From Asparagopsis taxiformis (lineage: Eukaryota > Rhodophyta > Florideophyceae > Bonnemaisoniales > Bonnemaisoniaceae): 51,087 nucleotides of DNA. The stretch spans positions 1 to 51,087 of the forward strand of contig JALQPE010000214.1 in the NCBI GenBank assembly GCA_030407315.1, read 5' to 3'. The notes below the pieces were generated by a model, which did not search any database, was not told where the DNA came from, and saw only the letters and a list, made by a program, of their open reading frames with translations. Positions 40,417 through 50,023 of this stretch are shown here, one piece after another. Position 1 is the stretch's first letter; each line of letters starts with the position of its first letter. Position numbers and translations under genes: made by a program.

Positions 40417-43400
40417 ATGGAATGCAAGTATGAAGGGTGCTTCTACTACTGCGTAGATGCTTATGCGCTCGCGCTGCATGAGCGAACGTGTCGCTACCGT
40501 TTCAACCCCTCTCCCCAACATTTCAACAACGCTCGTGTCCCTGCCGTCACCCATGAGCCTGCTCGAAACGGCGACCATGATTCCCCGCAACCCAGCTCCC
40601 CAGACCCAGAATCTGGTCGTGCTTCCTCCAGCGACTCACCCTGTGACGCTTCACTGCCACCAACCTCAACCCCCTCCCGCGCAGACCTCCTCGTGCAATC
40701 CCTCGCCGCCAGTCTCACAACCCTCGAGTACAAGGCCGGCGCTGGCCGCGTGAGCGAAGTCATCACCATCCTACAAGACCCCGCATTCTCCCTAGAAAAG
40801 TTCAACAGCGCCGTTCGCACCGTAGAAGAATGTCGCCACGTTACCGCTTCCATGGTCGAAACACATTTCCGCACCGAAGGTTACAAGAGCCACATCATTC
40901 CAGACAAAACTGGTAAGTACTCGGCACAGCTGTACCTCCGCGACCCAGTCGACATGCTCCGCAGGCAGTTAGCACTGGCTAACGACCAAAATACTCTCTT
41001 CCACCCCTCCCCACAGACCGCCCCAGACGGCACCGCAATATTTTCTCATCCCCTACACACAGAATTCGCGAAAACGCTGCACCAGGTTACTAGACAGCGC
41101 GTGCAGCTCTCGGAAGATCCACAGGTCGTATGGGCAGAGGAAACTGATCCCACACCTTCCTCCTTTGCCGGCCTCCTCCAAGTGTACTCCGACAAGAGCA
41201 GCACAAGCCTCAAGAGCTCCGCAATCGTCGCATACCCCATACACGTCACACTGCTCAACTTCTCCGCCCCCCTCCGTCGCCACTGCATCCGTACCGGCCT
41301 CACCATCGTCGGGTATCTTCCGTACATTGTTAACCCTTCGTCCAACGCCTTGTTCGGTGATGAAATGCCGACAACCTCTAGTTCTGCTAGTCGCGCTCGC
41401 AAAATTGATATTCTTCATAAAGCACTCGAAAAAGTGTTTTCGTCCCTATCCACCGCGTTCTCTTCCGGGTTCCCCTGCACAGACTCCACTGCAACTGCCC
41501 GCCAATGCTTTCCCATCCTAGCCAATTATTGCTGCGACTTTCCAGAGGCCAAAGAGCTGTCATGCACTCGCAACAGCACTACCACCACACATCCCTGCCA
41601 CCGCTGCTACATCCCCGCCACTCAACTTGAATCCAGCGCGCCACACCAGCCCCGCTCCCTCGATGATACACGCTCTGCACGCCAAGAGAGCGCTCAGGAG
41701 CATACAACTGCTCCGCTCGAAGCTCTCTCCCTCCTCGAACAACACTCTGTCCTCGAATCGACCGCTCTTTTACCCACCAACAGTCCCCTAGACCCCTACA
41801 ACATTTTCTCCTTCGAGCCTCTGCACAATCTCCACCTCGGCATCTCAAAGCTCATCAAACAGTGCATTGTCCACCGCCTCAGCTCCCCAGACCTCACCAC
41901 CACTGCCTCCCATTCCGGGACACCTCGCACCTTCAAGAAGGTGAAAAAATCCATCCTCGCCGGCTCAAACAGCATTCTGTCCGCTATCGAACGCGACTAC
42001 TACATCACCGGTCTTCATGTCGACTTCTCCAAGGGTGAGAAGGGCACCAATTTGAACGGCCTCTTCACGGAGGACGGCATACGCGGCATGCTCGCAGCCA
42101 AAGACTATCACCATGTCGACATGGTGTTCCCTTTCATCGCAGCATTCATTGACACATGCTGTGACGAAGTAGATACAGCCCCCCTCACTTCCATCTGCAC
42201 GCAATACTCTGACCTCGTCGCATGGGTCATGAAACGCGGTCGCATCAAGCACTGGACTGCCGCCGAACTAGAAAGCCTCCAGAACTCCATTTCCTATTTC
42301 AAACAATCAATGCTCTCCACCCTCGGCCCATTCCACACCACAGGTCTCAAAACTTTCAAGTTCCATCTTCTAGACCATCTTCCCGGTGACTTGCAGAGAT
42401 ATGGCGCCCTGGAACACATTGATGCAGGCCCCTACGAACACTCGCATCTTCTGTTCAAACAGAGTTATAGGAAAACCTCTCGAAGGCGCTCCACAGCCAT
42501 GGAAGAGACTATTCGCCACATGGAATTCTCCTTGGCCACTCCAACTGGTCATACCCCATCGAACACATTGGGAAACGCACGCATGATATCGCCCACAGAC
42601 GGTGCAGTACTCGTTCGCGACGGATTCACCGTTGCACTGCACGACTTTGCCTCCCTGCTGCCCGATGCAACCCTCCTCGTTGCAGATATCGACGGACAGC
42701 CCGATCCTGCCACTCTTTTGCCTCTGCACAACTCCTCGTTCCCGTCTGGCACCATAACGCTATTCCAGCAACTCGGTGACACAGCTGCACAAGCGTTCCT
42801 CACCCTCGCTAGACTGCGCGCCACGGCAGAAGGCCCTCCAATACATGACATGGACATTTCCGTCACCGTGGTAAAGTCCGCCTACGTCATGGGAGGGTAC
42901 GTCCCAGATGCCGACGACTTTGACCCGCACAGTGGCATGCTTCGCCCCACAAACGTGTCGAGGCACAAGCAGCAGCGCGTCTTTGCAACTTCATCGTTCG
43001 GCCCCGCAAAGAGATCGCAGTACTCCTTTGTCGTCATCTCCGGAACTGCCGATGACTACAGAACCATATGGGTAGGGCGCGTCCTGGCACTGGTACGCCT
43101 GCAGTCTCCAAACCTGTTTCAACCTGTAGAACTCGCTTTCGTTCAGTATATGACCTGCTTTGCCCCAAAAACCGCTGTGGAAAAATCACTTGGGTGCATT
43201 TGTTTAAAGTGGTCCACATGGGACCCGGACAACGGATCCGTTGACAGCAATGACACTGCATCCCACAGTGCAGGTGGTCCTTGGTTTGACCTCATTCCTG
43301 CATCTACTATATCTGGCACCGTGCACATCGTACGAAGTAACTTTCCAGTCAAGCCATTTACGAAACAAATGCACTGGTCGGACCACCGTTTCTATCTCAA

Positions 43401-43455
43401 CCGCTTCTACACCAACACTGATTACCAGTTCACAGATGATAATGAAGAAGAATAA
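40417..43455 (+). CDS. CMC (Plavaka-like) DNA transposase with N-terminal zinc finger
   Basis: An uninterrupted 1012-codon frame from an ATG. The first 25 residues form a C-x4-C...H-x3-C zinc finger (CKYEGC ... HERTC), the arrangement usual at the start of Plavaka transposases, followed by a Ser/Pro-rich linker. Around 365-395, ILANYCCDFPEAKEL...HPCHRC matches the D-F-P ... C-x-x-C block. Around 466, FEPLHNLHLGISKLI matches the D/E-x-x-H-N block. Around 680, YEHSHLLFKQSYRKTSRR matches the H-x-x-x-K...T-S-x-R block. The C-terminus is sheet-rich (ISGTVHIVRSNF). It differs in detail from the transposase at 22280, so the two are different subfamilies. It converges with the coiled-coil gene at 43533-45816, with only 77 bp between stops. 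No terminal inverted repeats could be paired around this two-gene unit. Confidence 0.78.
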   Translation: MECKYEGCFYYCVDAYALALHERTCRYRFNPSPQHFNNARVPAVTHEPARNGDHDSPQPSSPDPESGRASSSDSPCDASLPPTSTPSRADLLVQSLAASLTTLEYKAGAGRVSEVITILQDPAFSLEKFNSAVRTVEECRHVTASMVETHFRTEGYKSHIIPDKTGKYSAQLYLRDPVDMLRRQLALANDQNTLFHPSPQTAPDGTAIFSHPLHTEFAKTLHQVTRQRVQLSEDPQVVWAEETDPTPSSFAGLLQVYSDKSSTSLKSSAIVAYPIHVTLLNFSAPLRRHCIRTGLTIVGYLPYIVNPSSNALFGDEMPTTSSSASRARKIDILHKALEKVFSSLSTAFSSGFPCTDSTATARQCFPILANYCCDFPEAKELSCTRNSTTTTHPCHRCYIPATQLESSAPHQPRSLDDTRSARQESAQEHTTAPLEALSLLEQHSVLESTALLPTNSPLDPYNIFSFEPLHNLHLGISKLIKQCIVHRLSSPDLTTTASHSGTPRTFKKVKKSILAGSNSILSAIERDYYITGLHVDFSKGEKGTNLNGLFTEDGIRGMLAAKDYHHVDMVFPFIAAFIDTCCDEVDTAPLTSICTQYSDLVAWVMKRGRIKHWTAAELESLQNSISYFKQSMLSTLGPFHTTGLKTFKFHLLDHLPGDLQRYGALEHIDAGPYEHSHLLFKQSYRKTSRRRSTAMEETIRHMEFSLATPTGHTPSNTLGNARMISPTDGAVLVRDGFTVALHDFASLLPDATLLVADIDGQPDPATLLPLHNSSFPSGTITLFQQLGDTAAQAFLTLARLRATAEGPPIHDMDISVTVVKSAYVMGGYVPDADDFDPHSGMLRPTNVSRHKQQRVFATSSFGPAKRSQYSFVVISGTADDYRTIWVGRVLALVRLQSPNLFQPVELAFVQYMTCFAPKTAVEKSLGCICLKWSTWDPDNGSVDSNDTASHSAGGPWFDLIPASTISGTVHIVRSNFPVKPFTKQMHWSDHRFYLNRFYTNTDYQFTDDNEEE

Positions 43456-43532
43456 ATCTAAATCGCAGCACTCTATTGATAATGTACTACATGATAAACC
43501 TTCTAGTCAACGTCACATTTACTGCACTAATT

Positions 43533-45038
43533 TCAACCATCCTCCATTACGCCAAAACCGTTATCAGCAGTGGCTGCATGGCGCCGCTCCATGCCCCCAT
43601 ACTGTGGGGCATTGATTTCGACATTCAGGTTTGCACTCAGGTGTCCAGCATATGGGTCAACGACGAAAAGTTCTGCGCCAATTAGTCCTTGCGCAATCAC
43701 ACAATCCATTACAGCACCGAGGTTTGACGTAATATGCGATTGAATCCAATCCTCGGACACTAGAACAAGTGATGAGCAGCGGTTTACATCATCAACGACA
43801 TGAACAATTCCAGACCCCTCTCCGCTTTGCCACACTTCAACAGCCTCTCTCGTCACAGTACGGCTTGCAAACACATGCCGTGACTGTGCACTAGTCCGCT
43901 GTTCGCTCTCGACAACGTCCGTTTCTTCCCTTGCTTGCGAGCCTTGGAGACAAGACATGCAGTACACCACCATACCAACTAATTGCTGAAAAGCTACCCC
44001 CACATATTGACTGTACCGCCTTGTAAACTCCTTCTGCCGTGCACCTCCTTTCCCCTTCGGTTCATCCAAACACTCCACAGTAGTCACTAGCCAAGCATCC
44101 AGGCGCGCCAGCGTTAGTATGCTCGTCTCTATGTCCATTACTTGTTCTGGTCGTATCGAATAACCCCTGAAGATGTCCAGCACATTCACAGCTACTCGGT
44201 TGTTAAACCATGCATCACCATTCACTTCCATTTCGAAGCTGTCAGGAACCAAGCCTTTGCTGTATCGCAGCTCTGAGAACGGTGCCGTTCGCCACCTCCC
44301 CATATCCAAATCACCGTTGCTTTCCCGTTTCAAAAGCTTCTCAGACGCTTCGCGCTTTTGATCCTCTCGCTCGTCCATCTCAGCTCGCGTCGTCAGCATC
44401 GTGCATCTAGACATTAATTTCGTGTACCCCAGCGAACCGAACAATCTGTCCCTCGCATTACGCTTCCGTGCACTCATCACGTCGGACAGTTTCTGCGTCA
44501 CCTTCACTTTCAATTCCTTGCTCCCCGCCACAGCCTCTTGACAGCACACACGCTGCTCCTCATCGGAAAACACATCACACCACGGACTTTGACGCAGTAC
44601 GTGTCGCACCAAGTCATTCAGCAGATCACTCTCGTCCCTGTACGAAGGTGTATACCACTGCAGATTCTTGATGATATAGCCCGGAGGGGTAGCAATATAT
44701 CCTACACCGTTTTCGCTCCAAAGTGTCCCTTCTACCGGCTCTACCTCGATGGTACGTCCAGTCCAACGTCTCTGCGTTTGTTCCGCTATAGGGTCCAGCT
44801 CCATAGTCTCGTTCTTGCACCACTTTGTCAGGTTTTCCTCAACCGCCCTAAGAACTCCAAGGTATTTCACAGGAATGGCTTTCTGTATTTTCGACTTACC
44901 GCCACCGTGATCACTGATTCTACCTGTTCTCGCAATTGCAGTAAGGCTGGCATTTTCCGCCTGCAGAGTCTTCACCTTAGCCTCCAACGCAACTATCTCC
45001 GTGGTGAGCGCCTTGTTTGCTATGTCCTGGCTAAACAC
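43533..45038 (-). CDS. Accessory coiled-coil protein of the transposon, main C-terminal part
   Basis: A 501-codon frame whose nominal start is a GTG. It is really the continuation of the frame at 45020-45415: the coiled coil AQKKKIAELEKK runs straight on into ALTTEIVALEAKVKTLQAENASL when the AAAAAAA run (plus-strand T run 45039-45045) is read one base back. The gene codons there form A AAA AAG, a slippery heptamer, so programmed -1 shifting is possible, but a missing A is simpler. The rest is helical with a hydrophobic patch (VGMVVYCMSCL). It has no recognised domain. The arrangement with the convergent transposase repeats that at the left end of the window, so it is likely the second protein of the transposon. 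Confidence 0.65.
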   Translation of the reverse strand: MFSQDIANKALTTEIVALEAKVKTLQAENASLTAIARTGRISDHGGGKSKIQKAIPVKYLGVLRAVEENLTKWCKNETMELDPIAEQTQRRWTGRTIEVEPVEGTLWSENGVGYIATPPGYIIKNLQWYTPSYRDESDLLNDLVRHVLRQSPWCDVFSDEEQRVCCQEAVAGSKELKVKVTQKLSDVMSARKRNARDRLFGSLGYTKLMSRCTMLTTRAEMDEREDQKREASEKLLKRESNGDLDMGRWRTAPFSELRYSKGLVPDSFEMEVNGDAWFNNRVAVNVLDIFRGYSIRPEQVMDIETSILTLARLDAWLVTTVECLDEPKGKGGARQKEFTRRYSQYVGVAFQQLVGMVVYCMSCLQGSQAREETDVVESEQRTSAQSRHVFASRTVTREAVEVWQSGEGSGIVHVVDDVNRCSSLVLVSEDWIQSHITSNLGAVMDCVIAQGLIGAELFVVDPYAGHLSANLNVEINAPQYGGMERRHAATADNGFGVMEDG

Positions 45039-45816
45039 TTTTTTTCCAGCTCCGCGATCTTCTTCTTCTGCGCATTGATGCGACTCGCCATTAAATCGAT
45101 GGATTCCGGCGGATGCAACCTCTCTGCCCTCACCGTCCCCCCATCTCCCACGCTATCGGGAATATGATGTCCTCCATCGCCAATAGCCTGACGTCGCGGG
45201 GGCGTTACGCGCATATTTGGCACCAATGACAGTCTGTTGTGACGAGGCCCGCACTCCGGCTGCTCTCTCCCCTCAGTACCACCTGACCGCCGATGATAGT
45301 TGGCATCCTGTGAACGTTGCTCAGAAACAACATCCCTTGCCGCTATCCTCGGGTCCCTGACTGCATTACCTGCTGGGGCTGATGTACTCGGCATAGTTGG
45401 CGCAGTGGGGGTCACAGCCTCCAGTGTCTCGGAACCCCCGGCTGGGACTCCGTCTGCAGCACCTCCGCATCTGCCAACCCGGGAGGAACTACCTTTGCCA
45501 TAGCACTCTGCCGCAATTCCAACATGTTTTGAGCCACTATCATGTCATCATCATGATGTTCACTGTCCCTGCGAGCACGCTTGCCTCGGTCAAGCCCCAT
45601 CTCTCTCCGCGCCGTTCCTCCTTCCTCACTTTCTCGCTGCGGATCCCCAGTTCTGCGCCGGTCCGTCTTGCGACTACCGGACCGCGGTTCAATGCTGCCG
45701 GTAGGCCCAGACCGCTTCTTCGCACGGGATTGTCGGGCACTCGATACAGCAGCTGCTGACCGGGTTTTCTGGAGGCCCGGAGGCTTTGGAGCTTTCTTCG
45801 CAATACGCGGCGGCAT
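45020..45816 (-). CDS. N-terminal part of the accessory coiled-coil protein (two frames)
   Basis: Two short frames, 45816-45412 (ATG start, MPPRIAKKAPKPPG) and 45415-45020, are joined by another one-base deficit at the CCCCC run 45435-45439. Read through, the frame continues as ordinary protein (SETLEAVTPTAPT), whereas the literal frame ends after eight unlikely residues. The product is basic and disordered (RQSRAKKRS, DRRRTGD, RGKRARRDS), fitting a nuclear DNA-binding tail, and ends in the start of the coiled coil. The 230 bp between its ATG and the inverted repeat at 46049 hold no gene. Confidence 0.55.
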
Positions 45817-46048
45817 AATGAAGCTTTCCCGGAAGCGATGGAACGATTGAGTTGCACGAGATACAAAAAAGATTGCTGTATAGTGTCGGTAACCACAACG
45901 GTCTGCGATGAACGTTCAGGTCAGGTCAAGTACCGGATAATACGCCAACAGCCCAGATTGTATACGGTAGGCAGTCATCAACAGTATTTAATGAGGTACA
46001 ATTACAGCTGTAGAGCTAGGCCGCGAGCACCCCTATGTCCGGAAGACG

Positions 46049-46231
46049 TCCTGATTTGAATTAAAATTTGGGCTATTCTCAAAAACATGCACATGTGAAC
46101 ATGTTTTTGAGATGGGGGTGTGCCGTACGGCACAATCGACCGCCCAAATCGATGTTTTTTGCAATATTTTTTTCTGCCCTGAATTGTAGAATTTCTGGGC
46201 TGGACAGCAATGCAACTGAGCTGGACATCCA
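46049..46231 (+). repeat. Left terminal inverted repeat, 183 bp
   Basis: Matches the complement of 50024-50180 along its length, apart from an extra block of about 20-25 bases around 46185-46205 and a few substitutions. Inside it are two further palindromes: CTCAAAAACATG / CATGTTTTTGAG at 46078-46111 and GTGCCGTACGGCAC at 46120-46133. Both are kept in the right repeat. Confidence 0.92.
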
Positions 46232-46475
46232 CCGGGCGTCCATTTCAACTTGGTCGTGTATTTTGCATCTGCACGCATAACAGCATCCAAGCAGTCAGGT
46301 TCACTGCTCGGACGAAGTGCACCTAGAGTGTGAACGATTGGTTTTTGACAGGCGAGTACTGCTCAATAGGTTTCACCCTGGACTAATGGTGGCTGGACAT
46401 GCTGCATTATATGATATACTTCAACTCTGGAACGTAGCTTTATTTGTAGTCGAAATGAAAACATCTTTCGTGACC

Positions 46476-48935
46476 CTAATTCCATGCTCTAAACGCTGTC
46501 CCATAATGAACGTAGAGCTCCTGCCCCGGACGGATATCGCGGATTGCACGTACTACAATGATCTTCGGATTTTCTAGGTCCTTCGCCTTGAGCTTCTTCC
46601 CCGTCGAACCGCTGCTGTAGTTCTCGACAAACTCGACGTTGGCCATCCGCCTGGTGTCTTCCGCCGGAGTGTCCTCACCTCGCAAATACCGCGGGTCGTT
46701 GATGAACTGCGCCGAACAGAACGGAGCCGGAACAATCCAAATTGGATGCTCGATGTTTTCGTCGTCCTCCGCTGTTGCATACAGCTTGATGGCATACATC
46801 AAGAATGTTTCCTTCGTTATCGCCATGTGACCCTCTCCGTACGCGAACCTCATCGACTCCTTGCTCATATCAGAGTACACAACAGTTCCGTAGTATGCAC
46901 ATACTTCGTCGCCAACATTAAATGTCTGTTCAGCGAAGAGCCCTCTTCCTGCATTTGGATGCTTAATCAGCGATGGTCGAACGCTCAATTTTTTCGCAAC
47001 ACAATCGTGTGCCCGCATCACGCGAGGGTTTTCAGTTTGCAACCAGCGGCGCAGGGAAGGTGGCCAATAATGTACCGGTTTTTCCATGTGCTCGTGCGAC
47101 GCAATCGACTCTGGGCACAGCTGCCAGAGGTACTGCCGAATATATTTCGGGAACCTCTGGTACAGGGGAAGGCCAGGTGGGGGTTCGATGATCCTGCGTT
47201 CCCTCTGCGTACGCATCGTGACAGAGGGGGACGCCAAGAACTTCTCAGCACTCTGTTTCGCTTCTGTCGTGACCCTCATGTCAGTGTTGTTTGAAAGAAT
47301 TACACGTGACATGACTGCACACAGCTTTGGAAGCGATCGTGCCACACACAATTTGTCCATGTCACTGCCGACGAAAACACGGTGCTCAGGCAAGCTCATA
47401 GCTGCTTTTCCCGTTGCGAAAGTGCCAGAGAATGGATCGACAACAATATCACCAGGCTGTGAATGCTGGCTGATCAACTCCATCATGAGAGCGACGCTCT
47501 TCTGCTCTGCACGAACTCTGACCGTAGCACCGGTTGTGCTCCTTGTTCGCCACACCATCTCATTCGAATCGATGGCGGGCATATTGATGGTGACGTTGCA
47601 CCACGCCGGGTACGTGCCGTCCATGTATCCGTGGTTCCTATAGGCCACCATCTCGCTTCCAGTCTTGAACGGAACACCTCGCTTCCAGAAGTGGATAGCG
47701 ACCTCTGCCATGTTCATGCGTTGGTACCTCTTCCGCCCCGGCATTTGATAGAGGTGCCCAGGTAGTCGGACAAACAACAGAGGTACCTCGTCAACGAAGA
47801 AAACTGAATTCCGAACGACGTCCTCCTCCTCCTCGTCCTCCTCCTCCTCATCCGCACTTTCTTCGCCACTGTGCTGCGATGCTTCGGAGTCCGAATTCAT
47901 GGACGTAACCTCTTCTTCATCCGACCCGTCATCACTGGCAGCAGCATCGGTTGGGCCTTCTGACTGCGGTCCTTTGTACGTTTCCAAGTAATGGAACCAT
48001 TCGTAGAACTGCAAAACGGAGCAGAACACGATGCCGTGGCCACCGGGGCGCAACAGCTCGTCAAACACTTCGATGCTAGCCTGCATATCTTCTGCAGTTA
48101 GCCTGTCGTACGAAGAGTTGGAATCGTTCCTCTTACGACGAACATTGTAGGGCGGATCAGTCAGAATGAGCTGAACGTTGCCCGTGATGGGCACGTGTTC
48201 TCGGCTCTCGTCGGCACTGACCAAATCTTCGAAAGGGACGTCGTACACCCGGCAATACTGACTCATTTTCGAAAGAAAGTCCTTTGCGAGAGCCTGCCCT
48301 TCACTTTCCTGCTCTTCTGTCGCATGGGGTGACGGTGACGGGGGAGACGGCCCTTGGGCAGTAAGACTGGTCCTCCCAGGTCCAAGTTGAAGCCTGGTTG
48401 TGTGTCTTGTCGACGGAACCAAACCTCTCCCTCCTGTGTTGCGACGAGTGGGAGTGTCATCAACCGGCTTGGGGACCTTTTCTGCGTCCGCGGCTTGTGG
48501 TGCCGGGCGGAGGACAGCCATAACGTCTTCGTCGAGGGTGTCAAAGTACGCTGGCAGCTTGTCCGGATTTCCGCTTGACAAGTATATTTCCAGCGCCCCC
48601 CAGCGGTCGGACTCCGGCCAGGTGTACAGGTCCGGGTTGACGATAAGAAACTGCAACCGGTCGAAGAACTTCCTCACAAGGTCCCTAAATGCACTGTGCT
48701 GCGCACTGGTTCTTGTCTCTACTTTTCCACCATATCCATCAGGATGAGATAGGGGAGCTTTGTCGTGGTAGAGATCTAGCTTCTGCTCCATCGGTGCGAA
48801 TAGACCTTCATCGAGCACGTCAAACCAATGCTCACTGCTGTCGAAAATGATGTACGGCGCCATCAACTCTTCGAAGCTGGAAAACTTTGCGGCGAAGGCC
48901 ACATCGGTCCAAGCATGGTATAAAACTTGAACCAC
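46476..48935 (-). CDS. DNA methyltransferase-SET fusion protein, copy C
   Basis: The nominal start is a GTG; the frame is open upstream past 49080 and joins the 49010-49576 frame. Counting from 48935: catalytic motif IV LTDPPYNVRR (Asp about 260); a long acidic insert (Asp/Glu-run near 340-375) between motifs; motif I VVDPFSGTF (Asp about 500); then SET from about 640 with NAGRGLFAEQTFNVGD, AQFINDPRY and GQELYVHYG. Both methyltransferase motifs are in the best state of the three copies (DPPY and DPFSGT), and no break lies within these domains, so this is the copy most likely to be active. It is the sole cargo of the TIR-flanked unit. Expected role: nuclear N6-adenine-type DNA methylation coupled to lysine methylation; substrate sites unknown. 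Confidence 0.85.
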   Translation of the reverse strand: MVQVLYHAWTDVAFAAKFSSFEELMAPYIIFDSSEHWFDVLDEGLFAPMEQKLDLYHDKAPLSHPDGYGGKVETRTSAQHSAFRDLVRKFFDRLQFLIVNPDLYTWPESDRWGALEIYLSSGNPDKLPAYFDTLDEDVMAVLRPAPQAADAEKVPKPVDDTPTRRNTGGRGLVPSTRHTTRLQLGPGRTSLTAQGPSPPSPSPHATEEQESEGQALAKDFLSKMSQYCRVYDVPFEDLVSADESREHVPITGNVQLILTDPPYNVRRKRNDSNSSYDRLTAEDMQASIEVFDELLRPGGHGIVFCSVLQFYEWFHYLETYKGPQSEGPTDAAASDDGSDEEEVTSMNSDSEASQHSGEESADEEEEDEEEEDVVRNSVFFVDEVPLLFVRLPGHLYQMPGRKRYQRMNMAEVAIHFWKRGVPFKTGSEMVAYRNHGYMDGTYPAWCNVTINMPAIDSNEMVWRTRSTTGATVRVRAEQKSVALMMELISQHSQPGDIVVDPFSGTFATGKAAMSLPEHRVFVGSDMDKLCVARSLPKLCAVMSRVILSNNTDMRVTTEAKQSAEKFLASPSVTMRTQRERRIIEPPPGLPLYQRFPKYIRQYLWQLCPESIASHEHMEKPVHYWPPSLRRWLQTENPRVMRAHDCVAKKLSVRPSLIKHPNAGRGLFAEQTFNVGDEVCAYYGTVVYSDMSKESMRFAYGEGHMAITKETFLMYAIKLYATAEDDENIEHPIWIVPAPFCSAQFINDPRYLRGEDTPAEDTRRMANVEFVENYSSGSTGKKLKAKDLENPKIIVVRAIRDIRPGQELYVHYGTAFRAWN

Positions 48936-49009
48936 GTAACAAGCTCGATTAGTGCTTTTCCGATGGGCTGGGACGCGTGCGGCTTCGTTCCCCTCTTCGG
49001 CCGCGTCGC

Positions 49010-49576
49010 CTATTCGGCGACGCGGCAGGTTCTTGTGTGATTTCGGATGATAGACAACGCTTGGAAATACATCAATACCTCGAACGTTTCCGGTGGAGCA
49101 AGAACGAAGGCGCTTGGTTCCCCGCGCTGCGGCGCCTGTAGTGGCGAAGGAAGCATGTTACATCCAATAAGGAAGGTCTGCGGCACGATCCCAGAAAGGA
49201 TGCAGTGCTCAACCCATTGCCCGATACGCTCATCCTGTCTTGAAAACTCGGCAATCGGTAATGCCAGACGAACAATCTGCTTGGCTCGCTCAACGTTCAT
49301 CTCTGCCATGACGATTTCGGCAACATCCGCCTCGACTCCAGCATTCTTCGAACGACCGCTGAAGGCCATGCTGAGTCGACCTTGCAGCGCCAGAAATTGT
49401 TCTTCCGTGCCCTGCGCAACCCAAGCGCCAAGGTCCGCGTATGTGAAACCTCCCGGCTTGTCCGTCAAGTCTGCGAAACTTGAGTGGGCGAATAAATCCA
49501 GCAAGAGGCGGAGGAAGTCTTTGCCAGCGAGAGTAGTTTCGCGGGCGGCGCGACCTACGTTTCGACGTGTACCCAT
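49010..49576 (-). CDS. N-terminal segment of copy C (ParB-like domain missing)
   Basis: 188 codons from an ATG (MGTRRNVGRAARE). The pattern FTYADLGAWVAQGTEEQFLALQGRLS resembles MADVLGWIKS...IASSLSG in the post-ParB part of copy B, and EVLMYFQALSIIR resembles RRLMVMMCQCILAIR. The DGAHR-type ParB domain is not present, and an in-frame stop lies 8 codons upstream of the ATG. The frame passes into the methyltransferase frame by a one-base deficit near 49040-49050 (a short AAA run). So copy C is a shorter version, either truncated on capture between the TIRs or naturally ParB-less. Confidence 0.65.
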   Translation of the reverse strand: MGTRRNVGRAARETTLAGKDFLRLLLDLFAHSSFADLTDKPGGFTYADLGAWVAQGTEEQFLALQGRLSMAFSGRSKNAGVEADVAEIVMAEMNVERAKQIVRLALPIAEFSRQDERIGQWVEHCILSGIVPQTFLIGCNMLPSPLQAPQRGEPSAFVLAPPETFEVLMYFQALSIIRNHTRTCRVAE

Positions 49577-50023
49577 GTCACTAGAATCCTCCCAAGGCTA
49601 GCGGGTTCGCGCAGAATTGGCACGGTTGCGTCGTCAACGATCGGATTGCTGTTGCGCCTGCGCTTATTCGTCATAATGGAATGAGTGGAAATTCGGTACA
49701 GGATGGCGACCGCTCGGCGAGACAGTCAAATTTGACGACGTATCTCGTGACGTTTGCACTCTTTGTGAGGAACACTGGTTGATATCGAACGGAACAGAGT
49801 ATACGGGTACACAGCACTGGAAAGGTCTTGAAACCCGTAACCGGTGTAGGTAATAAGTTGTGACGGATACGTGGTAGACAAAAATTTTAAAAAGATTGTG
49901 ATTCCCTGTCTTTGAGTGTTGTACTGCACGGCCGCCATGGCGGCTGTGACTGCAGTCACATAGGTTGTCACAGGTGCATCACGCTTACCAGGTGAGCGAC
50001 ATCCGGACGGCCACTGGACATGG

